DNA of 64,000 nucleotides from Nocardia beijingensis NBRC 16342. GTDB lineage: Bacteria; Actinomycetota; Actinomycetes; Mycobacteriales; Mycobacteriaceae. The first letter of the stretch is position 1. Each line of letters starts with the position of its first letter. A program made the translations under genes and the position numbers. The stretch is from contig NZ_BDBC01000003.1 in the NCBI RefSeq assembly GCF_001612785.1, positions 289,948 through 353,947 of the forward strand, written 5' to 3'. Shown here in pieces: positions 43,781-52,967 of this stretch. The notes under the pieces were generated by a model. It had not been told where the DNA came from and searched no databases. It saw nothing but the letters and a program-made list of their open reading frames with translations.

Positions 43781-43805
43781 GAGCTTATCGTATGCGCAAG
43801 CTTAC
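43773..43805. promoter_or_regulatory. Palindromic MarR operator candidates
   Basis: TAAGC-ATGA-GCTTA (43774-43787) is an inverted repeat overlapping the start of the TIGR03086-type gene. GTAAGC (43773-43778) and GCTTAC (43800-43805) form a wider inverted repeat. Both sit between the divergent genes, close to the MarR start. Confidence 0.55.
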
Positions 43806-43820
43806 GGTTTTGCCAAGCAG

Positions 43821-43832
43821 TATCGTCGACCC
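43821..43832 (+). promoter_or_regulatory. Leaderless-type -10 box of the MarR gene
   Basis: TATCGT, six bases, then ATG at 43833. Confidence 0.5.
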
Positions 43833-44267
43833 ATGCCGAACGCCCGTCCCGATCTCGCCGCGATGATCGTGCCGCTCGGGCGGGCGCTCATGGCCCTCGA
43901 ACTGCCCATCCTGGAGCGGCACGATCTGTCCATGTGGGGTTACTCCGTGCTGCTCGGCCTCGGCGCGGAACCCGTCTACACCCAGGCGGCGCTGGCCAGA
44001 GCGATCGGCGCGGACAAGACCCGCATCATCGGCGTGCTCGACGAGTTGCAGCGCCGCGGCCTGATCACGCGCGAAGCCGACCCGGCGGACCGGCGGGTCA
44101 ACCTCTTGTCGCTCACTCCGGCGGGACGCACCCTGCGCGACCGCGTCCAGCGCGAGATCCAGGCCGGCGAGAACCGGCTGCTGGAGCGACTGCCCGCTCC
44201 GGACCGCGACGCGTTCCTGCGCGCACTGCGCGCCCTGTCCGACACAGTGTCCGAGCAGCAGAGATAG
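43833..44267 (+). CDS. MarR-family transcriptional regulator
   Basis: This 144-residue winged-helix regulator has the recognition region ALARAIGADKTRIIGVLDELQRRGL and the wing EADPADRRVNLLSLTPAG, both typical for MarR. MarR proteins usually respond to small aromatic or oxidising compounds. It diverges from the TIGR03086-type gene and probably controls it and itself through the repeats between them. The start is a leaderless ATG. Confidence 0.9.
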   Translation: MPNARPDLAAMIVPLGRALMALELPILERHDLSMWGYSVLLGLGAEPVYTQAALARAIGADKTRIIGVLDELQRRGLITREADPADRRVNLLSLTPAGRTLRDRVQREIQAGENRLLERLPAPDRDAFLRALRALSDTVSEQQR

Positions 44268-44430
44268 CGAGACTCACAGTGTGACCCCGCCCACAACTCG
44301 GTGGGCAACGGCCGCTCGGTGGCGAGCGTCATGACGACGCGTAATACGCAGGTCAATTAGCCTGATGACGTGCCGCGGACGCGACGCGCGCGCCATCTGA
44401 CGCAATGCAGCGAACCCCTAGCGAAAGCGA

Positions 44431-45216
44431 ATGCCGATGATCCTGGTTGCTCAGGTCAGCGACACCCACTTCGATCTCGGCAACCGCAACGCCCAGCGTG
44501 TGCGGCGGGTGATGGCCTACATCGCCGGGCTGCGCCGCAGGCCGGACGCCATCCTGGTGACCGGCGACATCACCGACTCCGGCAAACCCGAGCAGTTCGC
44601 CGAAGCCAAGGCCGCTTTCGACAGCGAGATCCCGATCTACGCGATTCCGGGCAACCACGACGACCGCGCGGGCTTCCGTACCGCTCTGCTCGGCGAGTCC
44701 GCCTCCGAGGCCCCGATCAACCACGCGCATCGCGTCGGCGATCTCACCGTCGCACTGCTGGATTCGAGCGTCCCGGGTCAGCCGGGTGGGCGACTCGCGG
44801 AGGAGACCTACGCCTGGCTGGGTGACGTGCTGGACTCCGCGCCCGCGGGCAAGCCGATCCTGCTCGCGCTGCACCACCCGCCCGCGCACCTGTTCAGCCC
44901 GATCGTCGACGTGATCTCGCTGGCCGATCCGCAACGGCTCGCCGATCTGGTGGCCGGTGACGACCGGATCGTCGGCGTGGTCACCGGCCACGCGCACTCC
45001 GCGGTGGCGACCACCTTCGGGGGACGCCCGCTGCTGGTGGCCCCGAGCACCGCGTCGGTGCTCAGCGGCGAGTGGGAACTCGACCTGCCCGACCACGTCA
45101 TGGACTACGCGCCCGACCCGGCGGTGGCGCTGCACGTCATCGGGGACGATCACCGTCTCACCAGCCATTTCCGGACGGTTCCGATGGGTGGCCGGATCGG
45201 CGTGCAACCGGCCTGA
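44431..45216 (+). CDS. CpdA-like metallophosphoesterase (probable 3',5'-cyclic-nucleotide phosphodiesterase)
   Basis: This 261-residue calcineurin-like phosphoesterase has all five metal motifs in order: D-x-H in QVSDTHF, GD in VTGDIT, GNHD in AIPGNHDDR, HH in ALHHPP and GHxH in TGHAHS. This pattern matches CpdA and mycobacterial Rv0805, which hydrolyse cyclic nucleotides. The ribosome site before ATG at 44431 is weak. A class III cyclase gene lies nearby, giving a possible cyclic-AMP make-and-break pair. Confidence 0.88.
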   Translation: MPMILVAQVSDTHFDLGNRNAQRVRRVMAYIAGLRRRPDAILVTGDITDSGKPEQFAEAKAAFDSEIPIYAIPGNHDDRAGFRTALLGESASEAPINHAHRVGDLTVALLDSSVPGQPGGRLAEETYAWLGDVLDSAPAGKPILLALHHPPAHLFSPIVDVISLADPQRLADLVAGDDRIVGVVTGHAHSAVATTFGGRPLLVAPSTASVLSGEWELDLPDHVMDYAPDPAVALHVIGDDHRLTSHFRTVPMGGRIGVQPA

Positions 45217-45282
45217 CGGCGTTTACCCGGCCCGAGCCGGGGCAATCGGGAGGCACACGACGCCTACCCGGGAGGATTCGCC

Positions 45283-45960
45283 ATGGTCGATCTACCAGCC
45301 GCAGTGGTGAAGAACGCGTTCGCGGCCGGAGCCAGGATCCGGCATGCGCGGGTGTTCCACCCGGCGGGCTTGCACCTGGCCGGACGTCTGCACGCCGAGC
45401 CCGAATTCGAGCCGCTGTTCGGCAGCGGCGATCGCGCGGTCATCGCGCGGGTGTCCAAGGGCATCGGCCTGCCCAACGGACTGCCCGATGTGCTCGGCCT
45501 GGCGTTCCGGGTACTCGATCGCGACGAGCAGCCTTGGGATTTCGCGCTCGCCACCACCGGCCGGGGACCGCTGGGACGGTTCGTCATCACTCCCGCGCGC
45601 GGCTGGGCCAGCGCACGGTACGGCTGCCTGATGCCCTACCGGATCAGCAACTCCTCGCCCACCTGGTTCTTCGCCGAGCCGGACAGCGTGCAGCCCACGT
45701 CCGCGTCGCTCGAGGCGATGCAAGCGCACTTGGACGAGGACCTGGTCAGCTTCACGCTCACCGCGGGCCGCCTCGGCGGGCCCACCTGGCGGGTCGCCGA
45801 ACTCACGCTGCGTCCCGCCGAATCCGCCGAGTACCGCACGGATTACTTCGATCCGATGCTCAATCACCCGGCCGAGGTGGAGCTGTTTCCTGCCGCCATC
45901 GGCAAGATCCGCGAGCTGGCGTACACCGGCAGCAGGAGCGGACGGGGCGAGGAGAGTTAA
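45283..45960 (+). CDS. Conserved uncharacterised actinobacterial protein
   Basis: This 225-residue protein has no catalytic motif I can name. Conserved-looking stretches are RVSKGIGLPNGLPDVLGLAFRV and YFDPMLNHPAEVELFP. The first is reminiscent of the heme-catalase-like superfamily, in which small family members occur, but no heme-ligating tyrosine pattern is certain. The ATG has GGGAGG at good spacing. It follows the phosphodiesterase by 66 bases on the same strand. Its stop codon overlaps the convergent AraC stop. Confidence 0.75.
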   Translation: MVDLPAAVVKNAFAAGARIRHARVFHPAGLHLAGRLHAEPEFEPLFGSGDRAVIARVSKGIGLPNGLPDVLGLAFRVLDRDEQPWDFALATTGRGPLGRFVITPARGWASARYGCLMPYRISNSSPTWFFAEPDSVQPTSASLEAMQAHLDEDLVSFTLTAGRLGGPTWRVAELTLRPAESAEYRTDYFDPMLNHPAEVELFPAAIGKIRELAYTGSRSGRGEES

Positions 45961-47018
45961 CGCCGGACGGCGCGTTCGCGGCGATAGGCCGCCGGTGTGT
46001 TACCGGTCCAGCGCTTGAAGGCGAAGATGAACGTCGACGCCTCGGCATAGCCGAGCCGGATGGCGACGTCGCTCACCGAGAGCGGTGTGGCGGTGAGCAT
46101 CTCCTCCGCCAGCGCGCGCCGCACTTCGTCCAGCAACGCGCGGTAGCTGGTGCCCGCCGCGTCGAGGTGCCGCCGCAGGGTGCGTGTGCTCATGTTGAGA
46201 TCATTCGCCACGGCGTCGATGCCGGGCGGAGCGGCGAATCCGTCCGCTCCGCCGCGCGGCACCAAGCGTTCGCGCACCTCGGCCGCGATGCCGGTACGCG
46301 CCCTGCGGCGGTGCACCAGTTCCCGGCACTGCGCCAGGCACATCGCCCAGGTCTGCTCGTTGGCCTGCGGCAACGGCTGTTCCAGCAGCATCGGTTCGAT
46401 CGCGAACAGGTTGTGCGGCATGTCGAAACGCGGCGGCACGAGGGTCACCTCGGCGATCCGCTCCGCGTAGCCGGGGTCGGGGAACCGGAATTCCGCCCTG
46501 GTCAGCGGCAGGCGGGTGCCGAGCAGATCGCTCATCACCTGGTGCATCGCGGTGACGTCGCGTTCGACGAGGAATTGGCGCACGTCGATCGGCACCGACT
46601 CGTCGTGCACCACCGCGACGAATTCGCGCTCGCCCCACTCGGCCACCGGGATGCAGAAGGTGAAGCTGAGGTCGAGGTAACGCAGCGCGAAGCTGATCGC
46701 CTCTCCGAGGGTCGGGCTGCTGACGCAGGCGAAGCCGAAGATGCCGAAGGTGGTGATCCGGTAGCGGCGGCCGACCTCCACGCCGAGCGCGGGCCGATCG
46801 GCGAGTTCGCGCACGAGATTGCGGATGACCGCCAGTTCGGTGTGCGCGTCGATCTGCACGTCCGGATCGCGCAATTGCCGCTCGCCGAGCGCGGTGCCGA
46901 TCAGCATGCGCGCCGCGGGCACGCCGTGTTCGGCCGCGTAGCCGACCATCAACGCCACACTGGCCACACCGCGCGGAAAGTTCCAATCGCGGATATCCGG
47001 ATCCTGCACCCGCTCCAC
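45957..47018 (-). CDS. AraC-family transcriptional regulator with arabinose-binding-type N-terminal domain
   Basis: This 353-residue protein has an N-terminal ligand domain of the OruR/arabinose_bd type (TLGEAISFALRYLDLSFTF) and a C-terminal AraC DNA-binding domain with two helix-turn-helices (VANDLNMSTRTLRRHL, then VAIRLGYAEASTFIFAFKRWTG). It diverges from the Baeyer-Villiger monooxygenase gene with only about 85 bases between the starts. Such regulators commonly activate an adjacent monooxygenase or lipid-catabolic gene. The last bases TTAA are shared with the stop of the convergent gene. Confidence 0.9.
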   Translation of the reverse strand: MERVQDPDIRDWNFPRGVASVALMVGYAAEHGVPAARMLIGTALGERQLRDPDVQIDAHTELAVIRNLVRELADRPALGVEVGRRYRITTFGIFGFACVSSPTLGEAISFALRYLDLSFTFCIPVAEWGEREFVAVVHDESVPIDVRQFLVERDVTAMHQVMSDLLGTRLPLTRAEFRFPDPGYAERIAEVTLVPPRFDMPHNLFAIEPMLLEQPLPQANEQTWAMCLAQCRELVHRRRARTGIAAEVRERLVPRGGADGFAAPPGIDAVANDLNMSTRTLRRHLDAAGTSYRALLDEVRRALAEEMLTATPLSVSDVAIRLGYAEASTFIFAFKRWTGNTPAAYRRERAVRR

Positions 47019-47103
47019 GCGGACATTATGGCCGAATTTCTCTATGCGCCGACACGGCGGCTCTTACAGTGGAATCATCTACGGTCGCAGTGAGGAGGCT
47101 CAC

Positions 47104-48570
47104 ATGACAGCGCGCCATCGGCCATCCGTCCTCGTCATCGGCGCCGGCTTCGGCGGCATCGGCATGGCGATCGAGCTGCGTCGCAACGGCTTCGACGACA
47201 TCACCATCCTGGAGCGGGCCACCGACATCGGCGGGGTCTGGCGGGAGAACACCTACCCCGGCGCGGCCTGCGACGTCCCCTCACCGCTGTACTCGTATTC
47301 GTTCGAACCCAAGCCGGACTGGCCGCAGCGATACTCGGGGCGCAGCGCCATCCATTCCTATCTGCGCGGCGTCGCCGAACGCCACGACGTGCTGTCTGCA
47401 ATCCGGTTCGGCACGACCGTCAGTGACGCCGAATTCGACGACGCCACCGGCCGCTGGACCGTCCGGTCCACGGACGGAAGGAGCTGGGTCGTCGACGTGC
47501 TGATCTCGGCGGTGGGCCAGCTGTCGCGTCCGTCGCTGCCCGCCATTCCCGGCATCGACACCTTCACCGGCCCGTCGTTCCATTCCGCCGAGTGGGACCA
47601 CGACGTCGACCTGCGCGGCAAACGCGTCGCCTGCGTCGGCACCGGGGCCAGCGCCGTGCAGTACATCCCGGAGATCCAGCCCGAGGTCGCCCAGCTCACG
47701 CTGTTCCAGCGCACACCGCCCTGGGTCGTCCCGAAGTTCGACACCGACTACTCGCCGATCCAGCACAACGTGTTCGCGCGGGTGCCGGGCGCGCTGCTGG
47801 CCGAACGGTTCGGGTGGTGGTCGATCGCGGAGTTCATCTCACTCGGGTTGGTCGAAGTGCCCGCCATCGCCCGGTGGGTGGCCCACATCGCCTCCCGGCA
47901 CCTGGCCGAACAGGTCGAAGACCCGCAGTTGCGGGCCAAACTCACCCCGGACTACCCCATCGGATGCAAACGCGCCCTGTTCTCCAACGACTACTACCCC
48001 GCGCTCACCCAGCCCAACGTGCGGGTGGAGACCACCGCGATCACCGAGATCACCCCGCAAGGCGTACACACCGCCGACGGGACTACGCACGAAGTCGACG
48101 TGATCATCTACGGCACCGGTTTCAAGGGCACGGAGTTCCTCTGGCCGATGGAGATCCGGGGCCGCGGCGGACGCAGGCTGGCCGACGCGTGGGCCGACGG
48201 CGCGCACGCGTACTACGGCATGGCGGTACCGGACTTCCCGAACTTCTTCCTGGTCTACGGGCCGAACACCAACCTCGGCGTCGGCTCGATCATCTACATG
48301 ATCGAGTCGCAGACCCGCTACATCCGCCAGGCGGTGCAGTGGCTCGCCGACCACCCCGGCCTCTGCGTCGACGTCCGCGCCGACCTGGAAGAGGACTACA
48401 ACACCGCCCTCCAGCAGCGCCTCGACCGCACTCCGTGGAACTTCTGCTCGAGCTGGTACCGCAACTCCGCCGGCCGCATCACCAACAATTGGCCGGGCTC
48501 GCAGACCAGCTACCGTCGCCGCACCCGTCGCTTCGACCCACGGCACTACACCCGCACGCCCGTCTCGTGA
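47104..48570 (+). CDS. Baeyer-Villiger monooxygenase (flavin-containing)
   Basis: This 488-residue class B flavoprotein converts ketones to esters or lactones with NADPH and O2. Two Rossmann motifs are present (GAGFGGIGMA near the N-terminus and GTGASAVQ in the middle), and between them the BVMO fingerprint FTGPSFHSAEWD matches FxGxxxHxxxW(P/D) exactly. The start ATG at 47104 follows GAGGAGG. The substrate is unknown; related enzymes act on steroids, cyclic ketones or lipids. The divergent AraC gene is the likely regulator. Confidence 0.92.
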   Translation: MTARHRPSVLVIGAGFGGIGMAIELRRNGFDDITILERATDIGGVWRENTYPGAACDVPSPLYSYSFEPKPDWPQRYSGRSAIHSYLRGVAERHDVLSAIRFGTTVSDAEFDDATGRWTVRSTDGRSWVVDVLISAVGQLSRPSLPAIPGIDTFTGPSFHSAEWDHDVDLRGKRVACVGTGASAVQYIPEIQPEVAQLTLFQRTPPWVVPKFDTDYSPIQHNVFARVPGALLAERFGWWSIAEFISLGLVEVPAIARWVAHIASRHLAEQVEDPQLRAKLTPDYPIGCKRALFSNDYYPALTQPNVRVETTAITEITPQGVHTADGTTHEVDVIIYGTGFKGTEFLWPMEIRGRGGRRLADAWADGAHAYYGMAVPDFPNFFLVYGPNTNLGVGSIIYMIESQTRYIRQAVQWLADHPGLCVDVRADLEEDYNTALQQRLDRTPWNFCSSWYRNSAGRITNNWPGSQTSYRRRTRRFDPRHYTRTPVS

Positions 48571-48636
48571 CGAGCGCGCCACGCGAGCCCGCCCCGCCCG
48601 GATCTCGCCTCGACCCGCCACCGCCCGCCGGGCTGG

Positions 48637-48648
48637 CAGACTTGTGCT
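48637..48648 (+). promoter_or_regulatory. Leaderless-type -10 box of the ECF transporter gene
   Basis: CAGACT, six bases, then GTG at 48649. Confidence 0.45.
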
Positions 48649-50775
48649 GTGAATGAACTGGCCCGTCCGGGCGGATCGGATGTGCGTGGTCCGCTGCGTC
48701 CGATCGAGTTGGCTACCGGCGCCGTGCTGGGCGGAGCCGCCGTCGGGCTGGTGACCATCGGATCGGTCGTCCCGTTCGCCGCCGCGCTGCAACTGGTCGG
48801 CGCGGTGCCGATCGGGCTGATCGCGCACCGCTTCCGGCTGCGCGCCCTGGTCACCGCGACGATCGCGGCGACGCTGGTCACCTTCGTCGCCGCGGGCGTC
48901 GCGTCCGCGACGGCGCTGGTCGCGTCGGCCACCGTCGGCGGGATCATCGGCGTCGTCAAGCGGCGCGGCGGCGGGATCGTCACCGCGTCCGGGCTCTCGG
49001 TGCTCGCCGGGCTGGCCTGGGCCGCGTTCGCCGTCGGGTCGCTTTCGCTGATGTCGACCACGCGCGAACTGCTGTTCGACAACATCCGCAACGCCTCGCG
49101 CGGCGTGCAGGATCTCGCGGCCCGCCAGGAGCAGCTGGCGCCGCTCGGGCAACTCGCCGCAGACCTGACCGACTCGGTGCTGCACTGGTGGTGGGCATGG
49201 ATCGGCGGCAGCGTCGCGCTCGGCATGGTGGCCACCGGGGTCTTCTCCTGGTATGTCCTCGGTTCGGTGCTGGATCGGCTGGCTTGGCTGCCCGGCCGGG
49301 ACCGGCTGGACGCACCGCACGACGACCGGCCCGTGGCACCGCTTCCGGTGACGCTGCACGACGCGGGCTTCCGCTATCCGGGAGCGGCGCGCGAGGCGCT
49401 GCGCGGCGTCGACCTGACCGTCGATGTCGGCGAGTTCGTCGCCGTGGTCGGGCACAACGGTTCGGGCAAGTCCACCCTGACCCGCTTGCTGGCTGGGCTG
49501 CCGCCCACGTCGGGATCGGTGCGGCGGCCCGGGTCGGCCGGGCTGGGCAAGCTCGGCGGGACGGCGCTGGTCCTGCAGCGGCCGGAGAGCCAGACCCTCG
49601 GCGTGCTCGTCGCCGATGACGTCGTGTGGGGATTGCCCGCCGAACTCGCCGCCGAGGTGGACGTGGACGCGCTCCTCGGCGAGGTCGGGCTCGCCGGAAT
49701 GGGAGCGAAGGAGACCGCGACGCTCTCCGGCGGACAGCAACAGCGGCTGGCGGTCGCCGCCGCGCTGGCCCGGCGGCCCGCGCTGCTGATCGCCGACGAG
49801 GCGACCTCGATGATCGATCCGGACGGGCGGCGGGAACTGGTGGACCTGCTGGCCTCGCTGCCGAAACGCCACGCGATGGCCGTGGTGCTGGTGACCCATC
49901 ACGAGGCCGACGCCGCGGTCGCCGACCGGGTGGTGCACCTGGCCGGGGGACGCACCGTCGCGCGGCTGCCCGCGTGGCCGCGGCCGGCGCGGGACCAGCG
50001 GCGCAGGCCGATGGGCGCGCCGATCCTCGAACTGCGCGAGGTCCGGCACACCTACAACCGTGCGACGCCGTGGGAAGCGCCCGCCCTGCACGGCGTCGAC
50101 CTGTCCGTGCGCCAGGGCGAGGCCCTGCTGATCGTCGGCGGGAACGGCTCGGGCAAATCCACCCTCGCCTGGATCATGGCGGGCCTGATCGAACCGAGTT
50201 CGGGCCGATGCGAGCTGCGCGGGAAGCCGATCGGCAAGCAGATCGGCCGGGTGGGGCTGGCGTTCCAGCATTCTCGCCTGCAATTGCAGAAGCAGACCGT
50301 CGGCGCGGAGATCGCGGACTGGGGCGGCCGCGCGACCGGTTCGGGGGCCGTCGGCCGGGCGCTGGACGCGGTCGGTCTGGACCGCTCACTGGCCGCGCGC
50401 TCGATCGAGGAACTCAGCGGCGGCCAGGCCAAGCGGGTCGTGCTCGCGGCGATCGTGGCCAGCCACCCCCAAGTGGTCGTGCTCGACGAGCCGCTGGCCG
50501 GTCTCGACCCGGAGGGCAGGGCCGACATCGTGGAACTGCTCGCCCGGTTGCGGGATTCCGGATTGACGCTGATCGTCATCTCGCACGACGTGGCCGACAT
50601 GGCCGCGGTGTGCGACCGGACGGTGCAGCTGCGGTCGGGACGCATTCTGGGTGCGGAGTCCGCGCCGCAGACGGCGCAGGCGCCGAGCGACCCGGCCGCG
50701 CGAGCCGATGCCGGTCCCCGCTCGGTGCGCGCGCACGGCGAAACCGCATGGCGGTTCGAGCACGGAGGTCGATGA
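48649..50775 (+). CDS. ECF-type ABC transporter: membrane S-like domain fused to two ATPase domains
   Basis: This protein of about 708 residues combines three parts. Residues 15-220 contain several membrane segments resembling a substrate-binding S component. The two ATPase domains follow, with Walker [10 protein letters not shown] and GGNGSGKST, signatures LSGGQQQR and LSGGQAKR, and Walker [10 protein letters not shown] and [10 protein letters not shown]. Fusion of S, A and A' is known from mycobacterial Rv2326c, which this gene resembles in architecture and in being followed by EcfT. ECF transporters import vitamins or metal ions; the substrate is not deducible here. The start is a leaderless GTG. 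Confidence 0.9.
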   Translation: MNELARPGGSDVRGPLRPIELATGAVLGGAAVGLVTIGSVVPFAAALQLVGAVPIGLIAHRFRLRALVTATIAATLVTFVAAGVASATALVASATVGGIIGVVKRRGGGIVTASGLSVLAGLAWAAFAVGSLSLMSTTRELLFDNIRNASRGVQDLAARQEQLAPLGQLAADLTDSVLHWWWAWIGGSVALGMVATGVFSWYVLGSVLDRLAWLPGRDRLDAPHDDRPVAPLPVTLHDAGFRYPGAAREALRGVDLTVDVGEFVAVVGHNGSGKSTLTRLLAGLPPTSGSVRRPGSAGLGKLGGTALVLQRPESQTLGVLVADDVVWGLPAELAAEVDVDALLGEVGLAGMGAKETATLSGGQQQRLAVAAALARRPALLIADEATSMIDPDGRRELVDLLASLPKRHAMAVVLVTHHEADAAVADRVVHLAGGRTVARLPAWPRPARDQRRRPMGAPILELREVRHTYNRATPWEAPALHGVDLSVRQGEALLIVGGNGSGKSTLAWIMAGLIEPSSGRCELRGKPIGKQIGRVGLAFQHSRLQLQKQTVGAEIADWGGRATGSGAVGRALDAVGLDRSLAARSIEELSGGQAKRVVLAAIVASHPQVVVLDEPLAGLDPEGRADIVELLARLRDSGLTLIVISHDVADMAAVCDRTVQLRSGRILGAESAPQTAQAPSDPAARADAGPRSVRAHGETAWRFEHGGR

Positions 50776-51515
50776 TGAGCACCGTTCTGCTGCGCCAGGT
50801 CCCGGTCGACAGTCCGGTCCATCGATTGTGGGCCGGCACCAAGATGATCGGGGTGTTCCTGATCAGCCTGCTGCTGATGTTCCTGCCGTCCTGGCCGGTG
50901 CTCGGTGTGATGGCGGCGTTCCTGGTGCTGGTCGGCGCGGTGGCCCGGCTGCCGCTGGGCACGGTGCCGCGGCTGCCGTGGTGGTTCTGGGCGCTGCTCG
51001 TCGCGGGAGCCGTGATCAACGTGCCGGTCGGGGGGACGGCCGTGCTGCGTTATGCCCAGGTGCTGGCCTTCGGCCTGATCCTGGTGGCGGCCTCCTTCCT
51101 CATCGCGTGGACCACGCCGATGGGCGACATCGCGCCCGCCCTGGCCAAGCTGGGCGCTCCGTTGCGCCGGTTCGGGGTGCCGGTGGACGAATGGGCTGTC
51201 GTGGTAGCGCTCACCTTCCGCGGTCTGCCGCTGCTCATGGAGGAGATCCGGGTACTGCGCGCCGCTCGCAGGCTCCGGCCCAAGGACCGCATGATGATCG
51301 CCCGCGCGGCCGACAACCCGCTCATCGACATCCTCACCGCGGCCATGGCGGTGTCCACCCGCCGCGCCGGTGAACTCGGTGAGGCGATCACAGCGCGCGG
51401 CGGCACCGGGCAGCTCACCGCCCGTCCCAGCGCACCCGGCCTGCGTGACGCTGTCGCGCTCGCGCTGGTCGTCTGCGTCTGCCTCGGCTCCATCGCGCTG
51501 CACGTCGCGCTGTGA
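50775..51515 (+). CDS. ECF transporter transmembrane component EcfT
   Basis: This 246-residue membrane protein has hydrophobic segments between residues 20 and 120 and at the C-terminus, and the cytoplasmic coupling region ALTFRGLPLLMEEIRVLRAARRLR that touches the ATPases. Its start overlaps the stop of the fused transporter gene (ATGATGA); ATG at 50775 has GGAGG six bases upstream, and ATG at 50772 is the alternative. With the upstream gene it forms a complete ECF importer. The family match is Rv2325c-like. Confidence 0.9.
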   Translation: MSTVLLRQVPVDSPVHRLWAGTKMIGVFLISLLLMFLPSWPVLGVMAAFLVLVGAVARLPLGTVPRLPWWFWALLVAGAVINVPVGGTAVLRYAQVLAFGLILVAASFLIAWTTPMGDIAPALAKLGAPLRRFGVPVDEWAVVVALTFRGLPLLMEEIRVLRAARRLRPKDRMMIARAADNPLIDILTAAMAVSTRRAGELGEAITARGGTGQLTARPSAPGLRDAVALALVVCVCLGSIALHVAL

Positions 51516-52190
51516 GCGCGGGCCAAGAGTCGACGGAGGCGCGAATGCGGGGCCCGAACCGGGCCTGCGGTCTGTTGCCACCCCCGATGGGTGCAGGGAA
51601 ATTCCGGCGGACAAATTCGCTGAGAATTTGCAGACCGAGTGGTATCCAACGAAAAGTCTCCGCACGCGACCCCGGATGCGCCTCCTGCTCGAGGTTTGCG
51701 TCTCCAATGCATAGCGGTTGATCTCCTTGCGGCGAACCAGGACCGATCGGAGCCACCACCCGCGTCTCCAGGTTCGCAGTCACACAGGCGAGACGGCGCA
51801 ACCCTTCCCGCACTCCGTGTACCGCAAACGAAAATCCTTGACCTACTGCGGCTTCCGCCTAAGGGCGGCGCAATATGAATGATCCGAGACGGATGCCCCA
51901 ATTCGGGGCATCCATCTACACGCGCCCCCCGCGGAGCCCAACCGGCACGGCCGAAGTCCTTCGAAGCGAGACACGAAAATAGCCGATTGCTATATAACTA
52001 GGCTCAACAAAAGTCGGAGGATTACCCTCTGAATCCGTGTCCCAAACCCCCTGGGCCACAGTACAGTTATCACTCGGAAGTAACTGTCTTTTGGATCACA
52101 TCACGGATGTACGCGTCGGCGGGGGAAGGAATTCCGGCGTGTCCCGCGTTCTCTAATGCTTGAACCCTGATGAAGATTGGAAACCGAGAA
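51516..52190. other. Long intergenic region, relatively A/T-rich in its second half
   Basis: About 675 bases with no convincing gene. At 51980-52020 there is an A/T-rich block (tgctatataactag) followed by GTCGGAGG at about 52012-52019, which looks like promoter and ribosome site, but no ATG/GTG follows at a useful distance. The inverted repeat at 52063-52087 lies between this block and the secreted-protein gene. Confidence 0.45.
52063..52087. promoter_or_regulatory. Perfect 7-base inverted repeat upstream of a secreted-protein gene
   Basis: ACAGTTA at 52063-52069 and TAACTGT at 52081-52087 are separated by 11 bases, about 100 bases before the secreted-protein start. It could be an operator or an RNA hairpin. 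Confidence 0.35.
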
Positions 52191-52844
52191 ATGATTCTCC
52201 GGAGAGTCACCGCCGCCGCCGCTCCACTCGTCGCCGCCCTCGCGGTGGGGGCGGGCGTCGTGCACGCGGAACCGGCCGCGGCGCCGGTGCCCGATATCGG
52301 GTACGAGGCCCACCTGGTCGGCGACAAGATCGTCACGACACTCACCGCGGGCACGTTCGACGTGCGCGGCGACGCCGTCGACATCAAGGACGCCGCGGGC
52401 GACGTCGCGGTCACGCTGCCGCTCGCCTTCCGTCAGGACGGGCTCGAATACCCCATGGCGCACGTGGTGCGAGACGCGGGCCGCGTCCTGGAACTGACCG
52501 TGGTCAAGGACGCGGCGCAGGCCCGTCCGGTGGCGACGCCGGTCGCGTCGCCGTTCGAGAACCAGCGCGCGATGGACGCCTTCCTGTCGCAGTTCGGCAT
52601 CGCCACCGCGGTCGGCGGGTTCATCGGCACCGTCATCGGCGCGCTCGTCGGATTGACCGGCCTGATCGGCGGTCCCATCGGGATCGGCACCGTGGTCGCC
52701 GGTGCCGGCATCGGCGGCATCATCGGCACGATCGTCGTCGGCGGACCGGCCCTGATCATCGCCGGTATCGATCTGATCAGCACGCTGGCCGCCCCGCCCG
52801 GCACCACCAAGTGGATGGACACCACCGGGCGTCCGCAGAACTGA
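52191..52844 (+). CDS. Secreted protein with C-terminal glycine-rich hydrophobic region
   Basis: This protein of about 217 residues begins with a Sec signal peptide (basic MILRRV, hydrophobic core, cleavage likely after VVHA-E). The mature part is a beta-rich-looking domain of about 100 residues, then a long Gly/Ile/Val-rich stretch (IGTVIGALVGLTGLIGGPIG) that could insert in a membrane. I do not know a function; similar proteins seem typical of Nocardia-type genomes. The start at 52191 fits the signal peptide; ATG at 52170 is the alternative. A strong terminator follows. Confidence 0.8.
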   Translation: MILRRVTAAAAPLVAALAVGAGVVHAEPAAAPVPDIGYEAHLVGDKIVTTLTAGTFDVRGDAVDIKDAAGDVAVTLPLAFRQDGLEYPMAHVVRDAGRVLELTVVKDAAQARPVATPVASPFENQRAMDAFLSQFGIATAVGGFIGTVIGALVGLTGLIGGPIGIGTVVAGAGIGGIIGTIVVGGPALIIAGIDLISTLAAPPGTTKWMDTTGRPQN

Positions 52845-52863
52845 TCGGCGACTTCGGCACGAC

Positions 52864-52904
52864 GCGCACCGAATCGGCAAGCGATTCGGTGCGCTTTCGT
52901 TTGT
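52864..52904 (+). terminator. Strong intrinsic terminator after the secreted-protein gene
   Basis: GCGCACCGAATC (52864-52875), a 7-base loop, and GATTCGGTGCGC (52883-52894) form a perfect 12-pair stem, followed by TTTCGTTTG. It lies 20 bases after the stop codon, between convergent genes. Confidence 0.85.
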
Positions 52905-52967
52905 GCGCGGTCAGCTGCGACGCCGCACGCGATCACGCACCGGTCCGGAGCCGTCGCGCCGGTCCCC

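Noticed and set aside
52037..52156. Small plus-strand frame from GTG (about 39 codons) after a GGAGG
   Set aside because: Start lies about 17 bases after the GGAGG, too far, and the peptide has no recognisable features.
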